Shown one piece after another: positions 26,793 to 39,720 of a DNA stretch of 64,000 nt (position 1 is the first letter of the stretch; every line of letters starts with the position of its first letter). The stretch is taken from the NCBI RefSeq assembly GCF_018143015.1, contig NC_054746.1, forward strand, positions 34,132,830 to 34,196,829, given 5' to 3'. This DNA is from Lytechinus variegatus. Its lineage: Eukaryota > Echinodermata > Echinoidea > Temnopleuroida > Toxopneustidae. A model generated the notes under the pieces. It saw nothing but the letters and a program-made list of their open reading frames with translations. It was not told where the DNA came from and ran no database searches. The position numbers and the translations under genes were made by a program.

Positions 26793-28407
26793 GGACATAA
26801 AGTATGTAAACATTCATGGTAGTGGGTCACCTGCACACACATTAGCTCAATCTCAGAATTACATGTATACCTTTTCCAGGCATGTTTACAGCGATCTGAC
26901 TGATATCTTCTTGACGAGAACATCTACCAGGCTAAATGGAAGGTAAGGTTGTATATTTTTTTTTTTACTCTCCAAAGGCCAGTAGCCTTAAGATGAGCTG
27001 GCCCTGAATACAAAAACTTCTAAGGCATGAGAGTGAAGACACAAGTGTCAAAGCTCTAAACATTAGCTATCTGGCTGCTACTGCATAAATATAGATAAAT
27101 AATGGTAGTAAAATACGAGCTGTGATTGGCTAGATTGGTGCCATGTGACCTCATTTCAAAAAGTTGTACAATATAACTTTTGACTTTGGAGCGTAAACCC
27201 CATGTTACATGAATGGGGAGAATATCGATTAATGGTAATGTGCATTTAGCCAGTAAGCCCTGTGTCTCTGCATTTACTAAGCGCATGCAACGCGTTGAAT
27301 CTTAATTTTTACATATATAGTGACGTCACCTTTCCCTGACCAAAGCAAGAGTGTACCTTATGGACAGTACATTTTTGGATGGTACGTGTCCAACGGTACA
27401 AATGTTTGACATTCAGCCTCCCAATTGCTCGCGTACAACAAGCTAAGTAGGCATTTTACAATTTATTATAATAAATAGTAAACATTCTGTCATACAATGT
27501 TACTGGACTTTATTTACGACAAATATAAAATTATCCCGAGTGCAGGTTTATTTTTTTTAATTTGCATCATGAAATTATACAAATCAATATAGCTTTGTCG
27601 TTGCATGGACAGACTTTACGCTCACCTTGCAGTAAGTCAGTCACAGTTTTGTTGGAGTAAAATTACTAGGAGAGATCTAACACAGTCCTAGCTATAAATT
27701 CACATATGGCTTCCCCTTGGCACCCCAAAAATGGTGTCTTGACCAAATAAGAATGACCTCCTTTGATAATTGGAAGCATAATCTTGTATCCTTATTTTAG
27801 ACATAATTTCAGACCACAATATATATGCACATGAATAAGGCAGTCACAATCCCTGGCTCCGTGGAGGGTAAGCATACGTTAGTGAATGATTTTTAGGGGG
27901 AATTGATCTCACATTGTTCAGTAAGTTTCGTAGAAGCACTTGATTTTATAAAACCTCGCCTGAAATTCGCGGGAATTTGTTGCAATTTTGCATGCGCCGT
28001 GCCTTCAATTTTCCTGTACACGGCAGCAGTAATGGCACCCATGGGTGAGTTGGCTCGCCAACGTTGTGGTAGTGAAATGTGCTGGGTATTCTACAGTTAA
28101 GCCACATTTGTGGCATTATCGTGAAATAGGAAACCACATTTCACTTCAGTCTTTTTTAAGTCACTCACAGTGCTTTTTTAATTACATGTAAGTCACTCAC
28201 ACGATCAAGAACATTGTCAATAACTGATTAATACCTCAATTCATTTGTACGTGCTCATATACAAATGGATAAGTGGTTTCCTAAACATGCTAATACAACA
28301 ATTTAGCCATATTTACAGTACTCTGTACTCTAAAATTTTTGTTAGCTAAGTTTGGAGTCTTTGGGCATTCCAATTCTGACTCAATTACCCTACATGTACA
28401 TTAGTAG

Positions 28408-29160
28408 GATGGGGGGGATCGACTTTGGATTACACTAAAATATGAATTCAATACATGTAGTTGTAATCATCTTATTTTTTCTCTATATTTCCTAACATTT
28501 TGTACTAAAAATTGTTGAAACTTCGCTTGTATTAAATTTTTCCAAATTACTTTCTAAAACTGATCGTCCGGACACACAACTGGGCAATTCCATACGTGTC
28601 GTACGGGACATTTAGACAACTATTTCTAGTTTCCTAATCCTACATGTAGCCGAATACTTGAGCAATAAAATATAATTTTTTGTCAATGATAAAGCTATAG
28701 TGCCTGTGGGTAGTCATGTGAAAAACTTATAACCAGAACTAAAAAAAAATTGATTTTGGGTACATTATAGGTGAAAATGTTGTGTCGTATGGGACGCAGA
28801 AATATCCCATACGACACGCAACATTTTCAGCTCTAAATTTTTCACTTAAGTATGGACAACATATATTTGTTGGTTGTCATTTTTTTGCATGTCTACCCAG
28901 TAGTACCGTAACTAGTAAGTATGGCAGTGTATCCTATTGCAGGACACCTTTATTTCAGTGCTTTAAAAAACAACTAGAGGAAATACAATCAAGAAAAATT
29001 TGCATTTGCTATTCCAAATATTATGAAAATTATGAATATGATAAAAATTTACCAACCATTTTCTTTGCATCACTCTTGCCACATACCCCTCTACGAAAAA
29101 CAATTATTTTTGTGCGCGACAAATTACATCATGATTCCGGGCACGCACCAGAGGGGTAAA
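28408..29160. repeat. Dispersed repeat, copy 1 of a diverged pair
   Basis: It shares collinear blocks with 29,935-30,690: 'aggatggggggg', 'cctaacattttgtactaaaa', 'gatcgtccgga' followed by 'caactggg', and 'taagtatgg'. It contains an imperfect hairpin at 28,773-28,828, whose core arms GTGTCGTATGGGA and TCCCATACGACAC match exactly. The family is not recognised and nothing in it looks coding. Confidence 0.6.
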
Positions 29161-29344
29161 GACATCCTTGATTATAATGATGTAAGAACAAATTTGTGTG
29201 ATTTTTTTTCTTCTTATATATCATATCATGAGTAAATTCTAAGTTTTTGTATGCTTTTTTTTATATTGAATCTGAACAGATGTTGGTAATAAATTTGTGT
29301 ATGATAACTTATTTCATTTTTTCTCGTTAGCTGCATGTTCCATG

Positions 29345-29515
29345 GTATTTATTATTATTGAAAATAAGCATCTTTTGACATGACCCTTTTTACCACCTTG
29401 ACCCATACAGGCCTATTATACTGCCTTAAAAATCCATGTCTCTCTTTCAGTGTCTGTCTCTTTCTCAATTATCCATTTCCCTCTAGTTTTCAGTTCATCT
29501 TCTCTAGCCGTTAGC
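29345..29515 (+). repeat. Direct repeat, left copy (pair with 43,868-44,030)
   Basis: About 165 bp shared in the same orientation with 43,868-44,030. Shared words include 'aataagcatcttttgacatg', 'ccctttttaccaccttgacc' and 'attatccatttccctctagt'. The two copies lie outside the two arms of the foldback structure, at 1.4 kb and 1.1 kb distance. The family is not recognised. Confidence 0.75.
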
Positions 29516-29934
29516 TGAATGTTCCATGGCACTTTCAAATATGATGCTCGTTCGTATTGTGATACTCATCAAGTTATATCGATGCGCTGCCAATCGTCGA
29601 CGGCTCCAATCACGGTAAACCTTGCGCACGGGTACCTTGAGAACTAGCCGTTGACAATCACCCACAATGCACCACACCTCATCATTTGATCGAAAGAGCG
29701 GACAAGATTGAAATTCGGCAAATCAGGCCCATATTTCCGTTAGAACATACATCAATTGTTAATGCAAAACTATGTTATGATATTTTAAGCATTTTCTGTC
29801 ATTTTAGAGATAAATAAGGTAAAACATTGATTTTTTTCTCTTTGTTTTTGCAATCTTGTTCTATGTATTGCTCTGTGAAATTGAATTGCGGAAGTCTTAC
29901 TAGTCTTACGGTAAGAAATTGTTTTCGAACGCAG

Positions 29935-30690
29935 TAATATGCGCGTCCGGAATCATAATACCGTACCGGTAGGATGGGGGGTCGGTTGTCCGGACACTTT
30001 ATCTTTTTGAAGCCTTCTTTTTTTGTCTGTGGATTAATACACTAAAAATACGAATTCACTACTCGTAATCATTATCTATTTTGTTCTTTATAATATTTCC
30101 TAACATTTTGTACTAAAATTTGATGAAACTTCACTTGTAAAATTTTCCAAATGACATTCTAAAATTGATCGTCCGGATACATGACAACTGGGTATAGTGT
30201 CCGGTAATAAATATGTGACTAAGTATGGTAGTGGATCGTATTACCGAACACTTTTCATGAATTTGATCATATCAAACACATTATTCCAAAAAAAAAATCA
30301 CCAAATTTTCACCATAAATACACAAATACCTACAAAATATAAACATGCAGAAATTTTGCCGAAATTGTTTTTCATTTTTACGACATCAGCTTCCAATCGG
30401 ACCCCTCTTCACAAGTGAAATATTTTGGTCACTTGAAAAGGTATCGTATTACCGAACGTGTGTTTTCTATGGGAAAAGTTGGGAAAACAACAAAGTCACT
30501 GATGAGCTATTTTGACCATATTTTATTGTTTTGAGGATATAAAGACTTCGAAATCTTGTTTTTGATAATTTTTCATCAGTTTTCTATTTAAGTTCCCTTT
30601 GGAAGGAATTTGCAAAGGTTTGAGCGTATTTGATTATTTTCTGACGCATATGATGCGCGCGTTCGGTAATACAAGGCCGGGGTTCCCAAG
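29935..30690. repeat. Dispersed repeat, copy 2 of a diverged pair
   Basis: Collinear with 28,408-29,160 as described there. This copy carries repeated GTATTACCGAAC / GTTCGGTAATAC words in both orientations (about 30,239, 30,449 and 30,660) and GTCCGGAC motifs. Its left edge (GCGTCCGGAATCAT) is an inverted match to the right edge of copy 1 (ATGATTCCGGGCACGC), hinting at terminal inverted repeats. Confidence 0.55.
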
Positions 30691-32564
30691 GCCGGTCGGT
30701 AATATAATCACTCACTATTACAAGATGCAAAATTGAAGTTCTTCTTTCGTTTGGACAGTAGAGTGAAAAATGAAGTGAAAATGGCTGATTTTTCTAGCAT
30801 GGAATCGCCCGACTGGGTACCCAGTCAAGTTTACATACAGTCATGACAGTCGATCCACTGACTAGATCACCTCATCAACAGATCAATGTTTCATTCATTC
30901 CAAGCCAATACGGTACCGGTACCGTACGGTACCAATTCAATGGGGTCCGGACAGCCCGACCACTGGACAGCCCGACCCTGGACAGCCCGACCCGCTGCCC
31001 TGGACAACTCGTCCCGGTCGAGTTGTCCAGGGTTGGCTCTGAATCGGACAACTCGACCACTTGAATTCTTCTTCAAAATTTCATGAAATAAGATTTCAAA
31101 CTTTACTTCAAAAGTATTTTCCCGCATAATCCATGTTTCTTCAATACATTCTCGACAGAAAATTGACATTTCAGTGCATTTTGAGCTATTTTGAAAGAAA
31201 ATAAAGCGAGTTCCCTTGCAACGAGAAAAATCCGATACCGCCGGCGAGCTGTGTTCGTGCACCTTGGCAAGGTCTGCAAATTGAGTTGATTTTTCCGTCA
31301 CTTGAGATATTTTAATGGTGAGTGTGTGCTATTTTGTATTTTCCTATTCCATTTTCATATTTCCTCTACTTATTTAAAGTTATTGCATTGCACAAAACTG
31401 ATACTTAATGCAATCTTTTTTTAGATAGTTCACCTGGAAAGGACACCGATGCGGTGCTTCGCCTCGCCGGCCAGCTGGCTGGGCGACCGGCTGCGCTGTG
31501 ATTGTGACTGAGTGAGGCAGTCAGCTCAACTAGCTATCTATGCGAGGTCAACTTACTTATTTTAGTTAATTTTCCGTCTCTTGACATATTTCCCATTTTC
31601 CAGTGGCGAGAGTGTGCTACTTTTGTATTTTCATGCTTCTTTCACTTATTAAAAAGTTTTTTTTATGTCACTAACAAAAGGAAATAAAATAGATTTGAAA
31701 TTATGTCTCAGTAGCCGGCCTCTGAAAGTGTCATTTTTGTTCTGAAATAGGCCTAACTATTACAATTTGTTTTATTGTTTTCTAAGTTTAGAAGAGCAGG
31801 GTGGGGTGCACAACTGACAATAGATCGGGTAAGTATAGTTATCAAACTTGAATAGTTTATTGAAAAATGAAATGTATTCTGCCGAAAATGAAAAACTTAC
31901 CTTTTTTATCAAAATCTAAAAACTTGCTTTTCGTTAGCGAAAAACTTGTCTCTCATGTTTTACCTGTCGGTTACTGTCGCAGCTTTTTTTAATGCAACTT
32001 CCATTGGTAACAACGGGTCTTCTGGAGGATACAAGCACTTGGGTTGGTACCTAACCTACACCAGGGATGAGGAGAAGAGGTTTCAGACTCAACAAGCGAT
32101 GGCCTTTCCATTTCCTTAATGAGCAGAAATAATACCGAGTTCCAATGACTTAGGCATCAGAGCGGCAGTCCCTTGATGGATGAGGTAAATACAGCTTCTT
32201 AGATACAATAAATCAATTTTTGTGCACTTCATGCAGGCATGTCAAAGTTAAATTTCTGGGGGTTTTGGGGGGTATTTTCAAATTCTTTTAAAGAAAGAAC
32301 AATTGAATTAAACAATAATTTTTTTTTCTTTTATACATTGTTTGAATTGAACAAAAATTTAACTTATTTTTTCTTACATACATTGTATTCATAAAAAATC
32401 AAAATTGCTTCTTCTTAAAAATGTGAGTAACCACTACATTTTTAGGTTATTAGTTGTAACATTCTAAATTAATTTTGGGTATGTAGAGGTTACGCTTAAT
32501 TCATGTGGAACATTTATGTCATACACATCTTCTAGATGATACCAAGTATCGTTCAAGTGAGCTT

Positions 32565-33047
32565 GAAAGGGAAGTTCACCCTGACAAAAAGTTTATTGTA
32601 AAAACAGCAGAAAAAATAATAAAAAATATTGCCAAAGGTTGAGGAAAATCCATCAAAGAATTGAAAAGTAATAGAATTTAAATTATTTGATTTGTGATGT
32701 CATATGCGAGCAGCATTTCTACAGTACATATAAATAAAAGGTAAAAATCAAGAAATTGTCATTTTCTCAGAAAATTGAAAATGGTTTTATTCTACCTATT
32801 GTATATCAAAAAACAAAACATTTCACACCAAACATGAAAGTAAGTCATAAGGAACCATTGAAGAAATTAAATTCATACATTTTATATTACATAACATATG
32901 GGGCAGCTGCTCGTTTATGGACCCACAAATCCAAAACCTAATATTCGAATAACGATTTTAATCTTTTCCTCATACATTCACCAATATTTTTTATTATTTT
33001 CTGCTATTTTTATGACAAACTTTTTTTCAGAGTGAACTTTCCCTTTA
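32565..33047. mobile_element. MITE-like inverted-repeat element, family D
   Basis: The left end is AAAGGGAAGTTCACCCTGAC and the right end AGAGTGAACTTTCCCTTT; the arms continue with 'aaaaagttt' / 'aaacttttt'. It interrupts the left arm of the foldback structure at a point where the right arm is continuous (about 41,220), so it inserted after the arms formed. Non-coding. Confidence 0.8.
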
Positions 33048-33835
33048 AGATTGAATTAGTTGCAATTAATTTAACTTTAATATTATTAAAAAATGTATTT
33101 GCTTCTAAACTGAAGGTTGAAATGGTTTGATTTGTTTCAGTAGCAAAAGAGGTGCAGAGCTTCAAATAGTTTAAATTACTTTATTTTATTTCTATCTTTC
33201 CAGCTCTTTGAGACCAAATAAAAGATGAGGAAGGGTTGAAAATCCCTCCAGCTAAGTTAGGGATCATGTAATTGCCATGGAAACCAAATATAGTAATGTA
33301 TAACAGGTTGTATAGTCATGAAAGTGCAATTGTTGGATAAATGTTAATTTATATTTCCACTAATGTAATTTTAAGATTGTCCTTATTGCAGTTAGCTTTA
33401 CATAAACACCAAAAGCAGAGGATATTGTTCCCAGTTGGAATTGTGTCATATTTATTATCATAATAGTATTATCATAATTTTGGTAATGTAATCCTATTTG
33501 AAATTTTGAACCAGTATTTATTTTATGTGGGATATAATATGTTTTATATACACTGAAGTTCAATATGTATTACTTGTTATTTTAGATCTGATCAAGTTTA
33601 CCTTAATGTAACTTAATAAAACCCACTTAACTCCAAAGAAGTAGTTTGAATATTTGGTTCTTGCACTATTGTGTATCCCTTTTCTCGCTGAATATTTACC
33701 TTTTATTGAGAGCTGTGGTGACGGGTTCCATGACATTTGCTCTGGCAAATTCCACACCATAATCTTATGAACAGCTTCAACCAGTAAGGTCTAAATCTAA
33801 ACTTAAAACCATATTGCAACCCTGAACCTCTATCT

Positions 33836-33957
33836 TAAGGGGCTTTCACAATTGCTCGTGCGATTGTTTGCGATCACTTGGTCACAATATATTTTGCACA
33901 GAATTGCAACGGTGAAGGGTCGTAAGTAGTTGCGCAACCAATTGTGAAAGGGGCTTT
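33836..33957. mobile_element. Short inverted-repeat element, family E copy 2
   Basis: Ends TTAAGGGGCTTTCACAATTG and CAATTGTGAAAGGGGCTTTA are near-perfect inverses. The core has TTGCGATCACTTGGTCA-like words shared with the copy at 26,674-26,792. Non-coding. Confidence 0.8.
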
Positions 33958-34019
33958 AGACAAAATTAAGCCTGGGGCAATTGTCACAGGAGCAAATGTT
34001 GTGTCACATGGTAATCAGA

Positions 34020-34960
34020 TGGAGATGATTGGAGAGATGAAGATGGGGGGGGGGAGGATGGAGATGGTGAAAGGTGGGATGGCCATGATGAGGAGTGATG
34101 GAGTTGAGATGGGTGTGGATGATGAGTGGATGGATGGGGATGATGCAAGGATGGATAGAGATGATGCGGGGAGGGATTGAGATAAGGTTTAGAGATGAGG
34201 ATGGAGGTGAGGAGTGGAGATGATGAGGAGTAGAGATGATGAGGTGAATGGAGATGATGTGGAAGGGTTGACAGGAGTAGGGGGTGGAGATGAGAGATTG
34301 AAATGAAATAGGGATGGAGATGCGAAAATGGTTGGAGAAGACGGGAATGGAGATAATGTGGACGGAGATGTCAGGAGGCGTGTTGATAATGGGGGAATAA
34401 AGATGAAAGGGCAGGGGGGGTGATCATCATCACAAACATCATTGCCTCCACCAACTTCATCATCAATATCATTACCATCATCGTCATTATGACATCATCA
34501 TCACCACAAACTTCATCATTATCATTGGCGTAATGAGTGAAAGATTTTGAGGGGTAAGATATGGCCCATCATGCCAAAGTTATTTTTTTTTAATTGTGAA
34601 CGGGTAAAATTTTTGACATTTTTATTAGACAAACTCATTTTTTGATAGATTATGACATCATACTAAAACTCTTCTCTCTTTTCGTTTCTCTTTCATTCTT
34701 TTTTTTGGGTATTTTATCTTCTTTTTTTGCCCCCAAGATCATGATCCCCCACCACCTGTATTCCACTGTTCATTACCAACACCATCTACTATCGTCATAA
34801 TCATCATCAACACCACTAGCTTCATTACCATCATCGTCATCACTAACATCATCACCTCCACAATCATCGACATTACCATCACTATCATCACCACCTCCCA
34901 TCTCGTCACAATCACCAGTCCATAATATTATTATCTTCATCACATCATCCTCATTACCAC
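34020..34960. repeat. GAT/CAT satellite-like block, left arm
   Basis: Purine-rich GGATGGAGATGATGAGG-like minisatellite (34,020-34,400) is followed by CATCATCACC-type trinucleotide repeats (34,420-34,960), interrupted near 34,525-34,770 by non-repetitive sequence. Their reverse complements appear in the right arm at 38,760-39,720 in the expected mirrored order. Confidence 0.8.
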
Positions 34961-35333
34961 GACATCTTGATCATCATGATTATTTCAACTGTGATTTTAT
35001 ACACAGATACTAGTACTAATGTCACATTCATCTCTTACCCTGCCTAAGATGGACTTTACATATTCTCACCCAAAAATGACATTTCAATCATTGTTAGTAA
35101 TAATCAATGAATAGGATTTATATCTCCGTTATCAAATCAGCGCGTGTTGAAAACGCTTTGAAAATGGAACCAGATAATAATGTATGTCATAACTATTAAT
35201 GAGAATTAATGAAAAGTAAAATATCAAGATTCAAACTCGCAGCTAAAGAAGTCATATTTGCGTTTGACAAAAGGAATATTTCAAGCTAAAGCTGTTTGTT
35301 GGAATTCTTGTAGAGAGTTGGTATGATTATCTT

Positions 35334-35910
35334 TAAAGGGGTGGTCCAGGCTGAAAATATATCTTAATACACAGAGTAGAATTCACTGAGCAAAACGCTG
35401 AAAATTTCATCAAAATTGGATAACAATAAAGTTATTGAAGTTTAACGTTTAGCAATATTTTGTGAAAACAGTCGTCATGAATATTCATTAGGCGAGCCGA
35501 TGATGTCACATCTCCACTTTCTGTTTTCTTACATTATTACATAAAATCATGTTTTTTTTTCCATTATTTCATACTTGTGAGAATAATATGTCTCCCTTAT
35601 CATGAAATAAGTTGCAGCAATAAATATCTAATGTACTAAATCAGTTGTCAATCCAGTTTTTCTAGTTCTTGGAGGGAAAAATTTGAATAAACCTAATTTC
35701 ATATAATAAAATACAAAAGAACAAGTGGAGATGTGACATCATCAGCCCACCTATTCATGACGACTATTTTTACAAAATATTACTAAACTTTAAAATTCAA
35801 TTACTTTGCTATCTGTTGTCCGATTTTGATGAAATTGACGGTATTTTGCTCAGTGAATTCTACTCTATTTATTAAGCTATAAATACTTTCAGCCTGGACC
35901 ACCCCTTTAA
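35334..35910. mobile_element. MITE-like inverted-repeat element, family B copy 2
   Basis: The left end is TTAAAGGGGTGGTCCAGGCT and the right end AGCCTGGACCACCCCTTTAA, a perfect 20-base inverse. The inner arms pair 'aatagagtagaattcactg'-like with 'cagtgaattctactctat' and extend beyond 150 bp. This is the best-preserved family B copy in the window. It lies in the spacer between the foldback arms. Confidence 0.9.
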
Positions 35911-36228
35911 TCAAAAAGTGGCACGAATATTCATCCTTGGATAAAGACATGCAAGATTCATTTTCTAAATGTGTTGGAAACGGCATTACCATGGGAATAA
36001 CAAGACGGGGTATTAATTTCCTTCAGTTCAGTGGTATCCCTTTTCTGCACTTTTATTCCTTTGCATTATTTTCCCTTTTTTCATTTCTTTATTTGCGCCC
36101 CCTGAATGTGCCCCTTAGATACGACCCTGACTGACCTGGGTACAATACTAGTTTTATCTACCATATAGATCCCCCCAAAAATATCAACTTTTGATATGGC
36201 TGCCGAATAAAAAATATATCACTTTTTG

Positions 36229-37326
36229 TCTCACCTGCATAGCAGAGTGAGACTATAGGCGCCGCTTTTCCGACGGCGACGGCGGCGTCAACATCAAATC
36301 TTAACCTGAGGTTAAGTTTTTGAAATGACATCATAACTTAGAAAGTATATGGACCTAGTTCATGAAACTTGGCCATAAGGTTAATCAAGTATTACTGAAC
36401 ATCCTATTAGAGTTTCATGTCACATGACCAAGGTCAAAGGTCATTTAGGGTCAATGAACTTAGACCATGTTGGAGGAATCAACATCGAAATCTTAACCTG
36501 AGGTTAAGTTTTTGAAATGTCATCATAACTTAAAAAATATATGGACCTAGTTCATGAAACTTGGACATAAGGTTAATCAAGTATCACTGAACATCCTGCA
36601 TGAGTTTCACGTCACATGACCAAGGTCAAAGGTCATTTGGGGTCAATGAACTTTGGCCGAATTGGGGATATCTGTTGAATTCCCATCATAACTTTGAAAG
36701 TTTATGGATCTGATTCATGAAACTTGGACATAATAGTAATCAAGCATCACTGAACATTTTGTGCAAGTTTCAGGTCTCATGATTAAGGTCAAAGGTCATT
36801 TAGGGTCAATGAACTTTGGCCGAATTGTGGGTATCTGTTGAATTACCATCATAACTTTGAAAGTTTATTGATCTAGTTCATTAAACTTGGACATTAAAGT
36901 AATCAAGTATCACTGAACATCCTGTGCGTGTTTCAGGTCACATGACCAAGGTCAAAGGTCAATGAACTTTGGCCGAATTGGGTTATCTGTTGAATTACCA
37001 TCATAACTTTGAAAGTTTATGGATCTGATTCATGAAACTTGTACATAAGAGTAATCGAGTATCACTGAACATCCTGTGCGAGTTTCAGGTCACATGATCA
37101 AGGTCAAAGGTCATGTAAGGTCAATCAACTTTGGCCATGTTGGGTTTTTTTGTTGAATAACCATCATATCTCTGTAAGTTTATTGGTCTAGTTCATAAAA
37201 AGTGGACATAAGAGTAACCATGTATCACTAAACATCTTGTGCGAGTTAGAGTAGTTTTCAAAGTCAGCACTGCTGCTATATTGAACTGCGTGATGCAGGT
37301 GAGACGGCCAGAGGCATTCCACTTGT
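36229..37326 (+). repeat. Tandem repeat element carrying five perfect DR1 motifs
   Basis: It begins GTCTCACCTGCATAGCAGAG and ends ATGCAGGTGAGAC, short inverted termini. Inside are about six diverged units of 150-190 bp, each with 'tcatgaaacttggacataa', 'atcactgaacatcctg' and 'gtttcaggtcacatgac'. AGGTCAAAGGTCA occurs exactly at 36,431, 36,623, 36,786, 36,949 and 37,101. A GC-rich stretch of GACGGCGACGGCGGCGTC lies near the left end. It has no open frame. I recall similar repeats from sea urchin DNA, unverified. Confidence 0.8.
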
Positions 37327-38759
37327 TTTTTTTTTTGGGGGGACCTACATATATATGGAAGTCAATAAAGCCAACTTTCAAATGACACCAAAATGTGTTG
37401 AGCGAGCACTTCCCATTTAAACAAAGGGTATGAAAATTAGGCTGGGCAGGAAATAGCCTTCCAATTTAAGTCAGTTTTTGAAAGGCAAATCCGTTAGAAC
37501 CTGCAAAGTTAAGGGTGTTGTGATAAATTAATGATCAACCGTGGCCAGTTTTGATTGTTAAAGCAAATTTCATGAATTATTAAATTGAACTTTAATGCAC
37601 GAGTGAAGTTCAACACACATTGTATTTTTGGGGGCAGCATTTTAACTTTATTATGTGGATCTCAGCAATGTGTTCATGGGAGTCGGGAGAATAGGGGTGA
37701 GATGGAAATTAAGTGGGAAAAGTAGGTTGATGGAATAAGGTTCAACAGAAAATTTAGCCCCCCCCCCAACCTCCCTCTCACCCGCCCTCCCCTTCTGTTG
37801 AGAGACTGATTGCTATGCGTATGAATTCCAGAGCAGAATTTTCGGAATTTAATGATAAGTTCCGAAAATTGGGGCATAAACTTACCTATCAATCCTTTTG
37901 TCAAAAATTTATCAATAAATCAACTCAATCAATGTGCAATATGCTTGATCAAACATTCATTTTTTAATAAATTATTTGATAAATCATCATCGGCCTAATC
38001 AGTCAATTTCATGGTAATCATTTGGCACCCCTAGTTCAAACATCAATCCCCCCTTATTTCAAACATCAATTTTGCACTCCTACATGGATAGAACATGGCA
38101 GGGGATAAGGTTTTAATATCAATGACACCCTTAAAAATGTTATGAGGGAATGTGGTGACCGGGGAGAAAATCTTTGAAGAATTTGAATAGTAAAAACTTA
38201 ATTGATTTTAGAGCACTTGATGACATGAATGGAATAGTACATTATTACATAATATGGCCCATATATATAGCGATTATTTTTCTTTGTGGTCGAAAAATCT
38301 TGGTAGGGCTTGAGCGATTTTTTTGGGGGGGGAGGGCTTTAATCACCCCCCCCCCCCAAAAAAAAAAAAAAAAAAAAAAAAAACGCGCCTGAAGAAGAGA
38401 AAAAAGGAGGGAAAGAAGAAGAGAAAAAGTGGAAAGACAGAGCGAATGAAACAGTGGAATGGGGGAGAAAGGAAAAAGAAGGGAAAAAGGATACAAGACA
38501 GAAAAAGCGAGAGAAAGAAGAGGGGAAGAGAGTGACGGTCCTACTTTAGGCCTTTTGAGATAAGCTAATCGTGTTTTTGAGAATGAAATTATGATTTTCT
38601 TAAACCTTTTTCTGCAGGACTATCCCCACAACATATTTATCTTGGTGCCCCCTACAAAAGTTCAAGGCCCCCAGTGCACCCAAAGCTAAATAAACCCAGC
38701 TACTTCATGCACTGATGAGATCGAGTCAATGGATTGCATCATTTCCAAGAGGTTCTCAA

Positions 38760-39720
38760 TAATATTCCTGAGATGATGAAAAGGATGTTGGTGGCGATGG
38801 TGATGATGGTCATGATGATGATGTTTATGCTGATGATAATGATGAACATTGGTGATGACGGTGACGATGGTGGTGATGATGATATTGGTGATCATGATGA
38901 TGCTGATTATGATGGTGATTATACTGGTGATACGATGACAATAATGATGGATGATGTTGTGATGATGATGGTGGTGATGGTGCATGGCGATGATGAAGAT
39001 TATGGTGATAATAATGATGGCGATGATGATAGTGGTGATGGCGATGATTATGATGGATGAGAATGATGTTGGTGGTGATGATGATGATGTTGGTGTGATG
39101 ATGATGGTGGTGATGGCAATGATTGTGATATTGATGGCGGCGATGTTGGTGATGATGTTGAATGATAATATGATGATGGTGATTAAGATCATGATGGCGA
39201 TGATGATAGCGATAGTGATGATAATGATGGCGATATAGCGATAACGATTGTGGTGATGATGACGATAATTAAGATAATGGTGGTGATAATGATGGCGATG
39301 ATGATAGCATAGTGATGGCGATGATGATGATGGTGGTGGTGATGGCAATGATTGTGACGATCGTGATGGTGGCGATGATAGAGATGATGTTGGTGGTGAA
39401 CTGGTGATGATGTTCCATTCCTCCTCTACATCCCCTCCTCATCTCTGCTCCTCTCAGCTTCATCTCTCTCTCTCTCATCGTCATCCCCTCCATCGTTTCC
39501 CTCATAATTTCAATCCCTCCTCTCATCATCTATTCCTCTCATCTCAATCCTTCCTTTCATCTCCATGCCTCCTCTCATCATCTCTATCCCTCTCATCTCC
39601 ATCCCTCCTCTCATCATCTCCATCCTTCTCATCTCCAAACCACTTTTCATTACCATCCTTTTCACATCACCGTCTCCATCCCTCCAATTTCAACTTCATC
39701 TCTCCCAAAATGTCCACTTG
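38760..39720. repeat. GAT and CCTCTCATC satellite-like block, right arm
   Basis: GATGATGGTGGTGATG-type repeats (38,760-39,405) run into a pyrimidine minisatellite of CATCTCCATCCCTCCTCT-like units (39,420-39,720). This gives long spurious frames rich in Met/Asp on one strand and His/Ile on the other; these are not genes. Confidence 0.85.

Larger units (their letters stand above)
24736..28400. other. Gene-free interval upstream of EXOC5
   Basis: This should hold the EXOC5 promoter and 5' UTR close to 24,736, but no core motif is obvious. It also holds a CT-rich microsatellite at 25,024-25,102, an inverted-repeat element at 26,674-26,792, a CRE-like TGACGTCA at about 27,321, and a CpG-containing patch at 27,950-28,080. 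I see no supported gene. Confidence 0.55.
30949..34975 (+). repeat. Left arm of the inverted repeat
   Basis: Compared with the right arm it carries two private insertions: the family D element at 32,565-33,047 and the family E element at 33,836-33,957. The outer 350 bp hold an open frame on the minus strand (to 31,301) that encodes the same peptide as the right arm's frame at 42,396. The inner end is blurred by GAT/CAT satellite, so the inner boundary is approximate. Confidence 0.65.

Noticed and set aside
28782-29235. Two overlapping plus-strand frames in a repeat
   Set aside because: They lie in a diverged dispersed repeat; the matching repeat copy at 30.2 kb does not keep the same reading.
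38686-39348. Long minus-strand frame of 220 codons and its plus-strand partners
   Set aside because: It is a translation of GAT/CAT microsatellite (His/Ile or Met/Asp runs), without splice sites or family resemblance.
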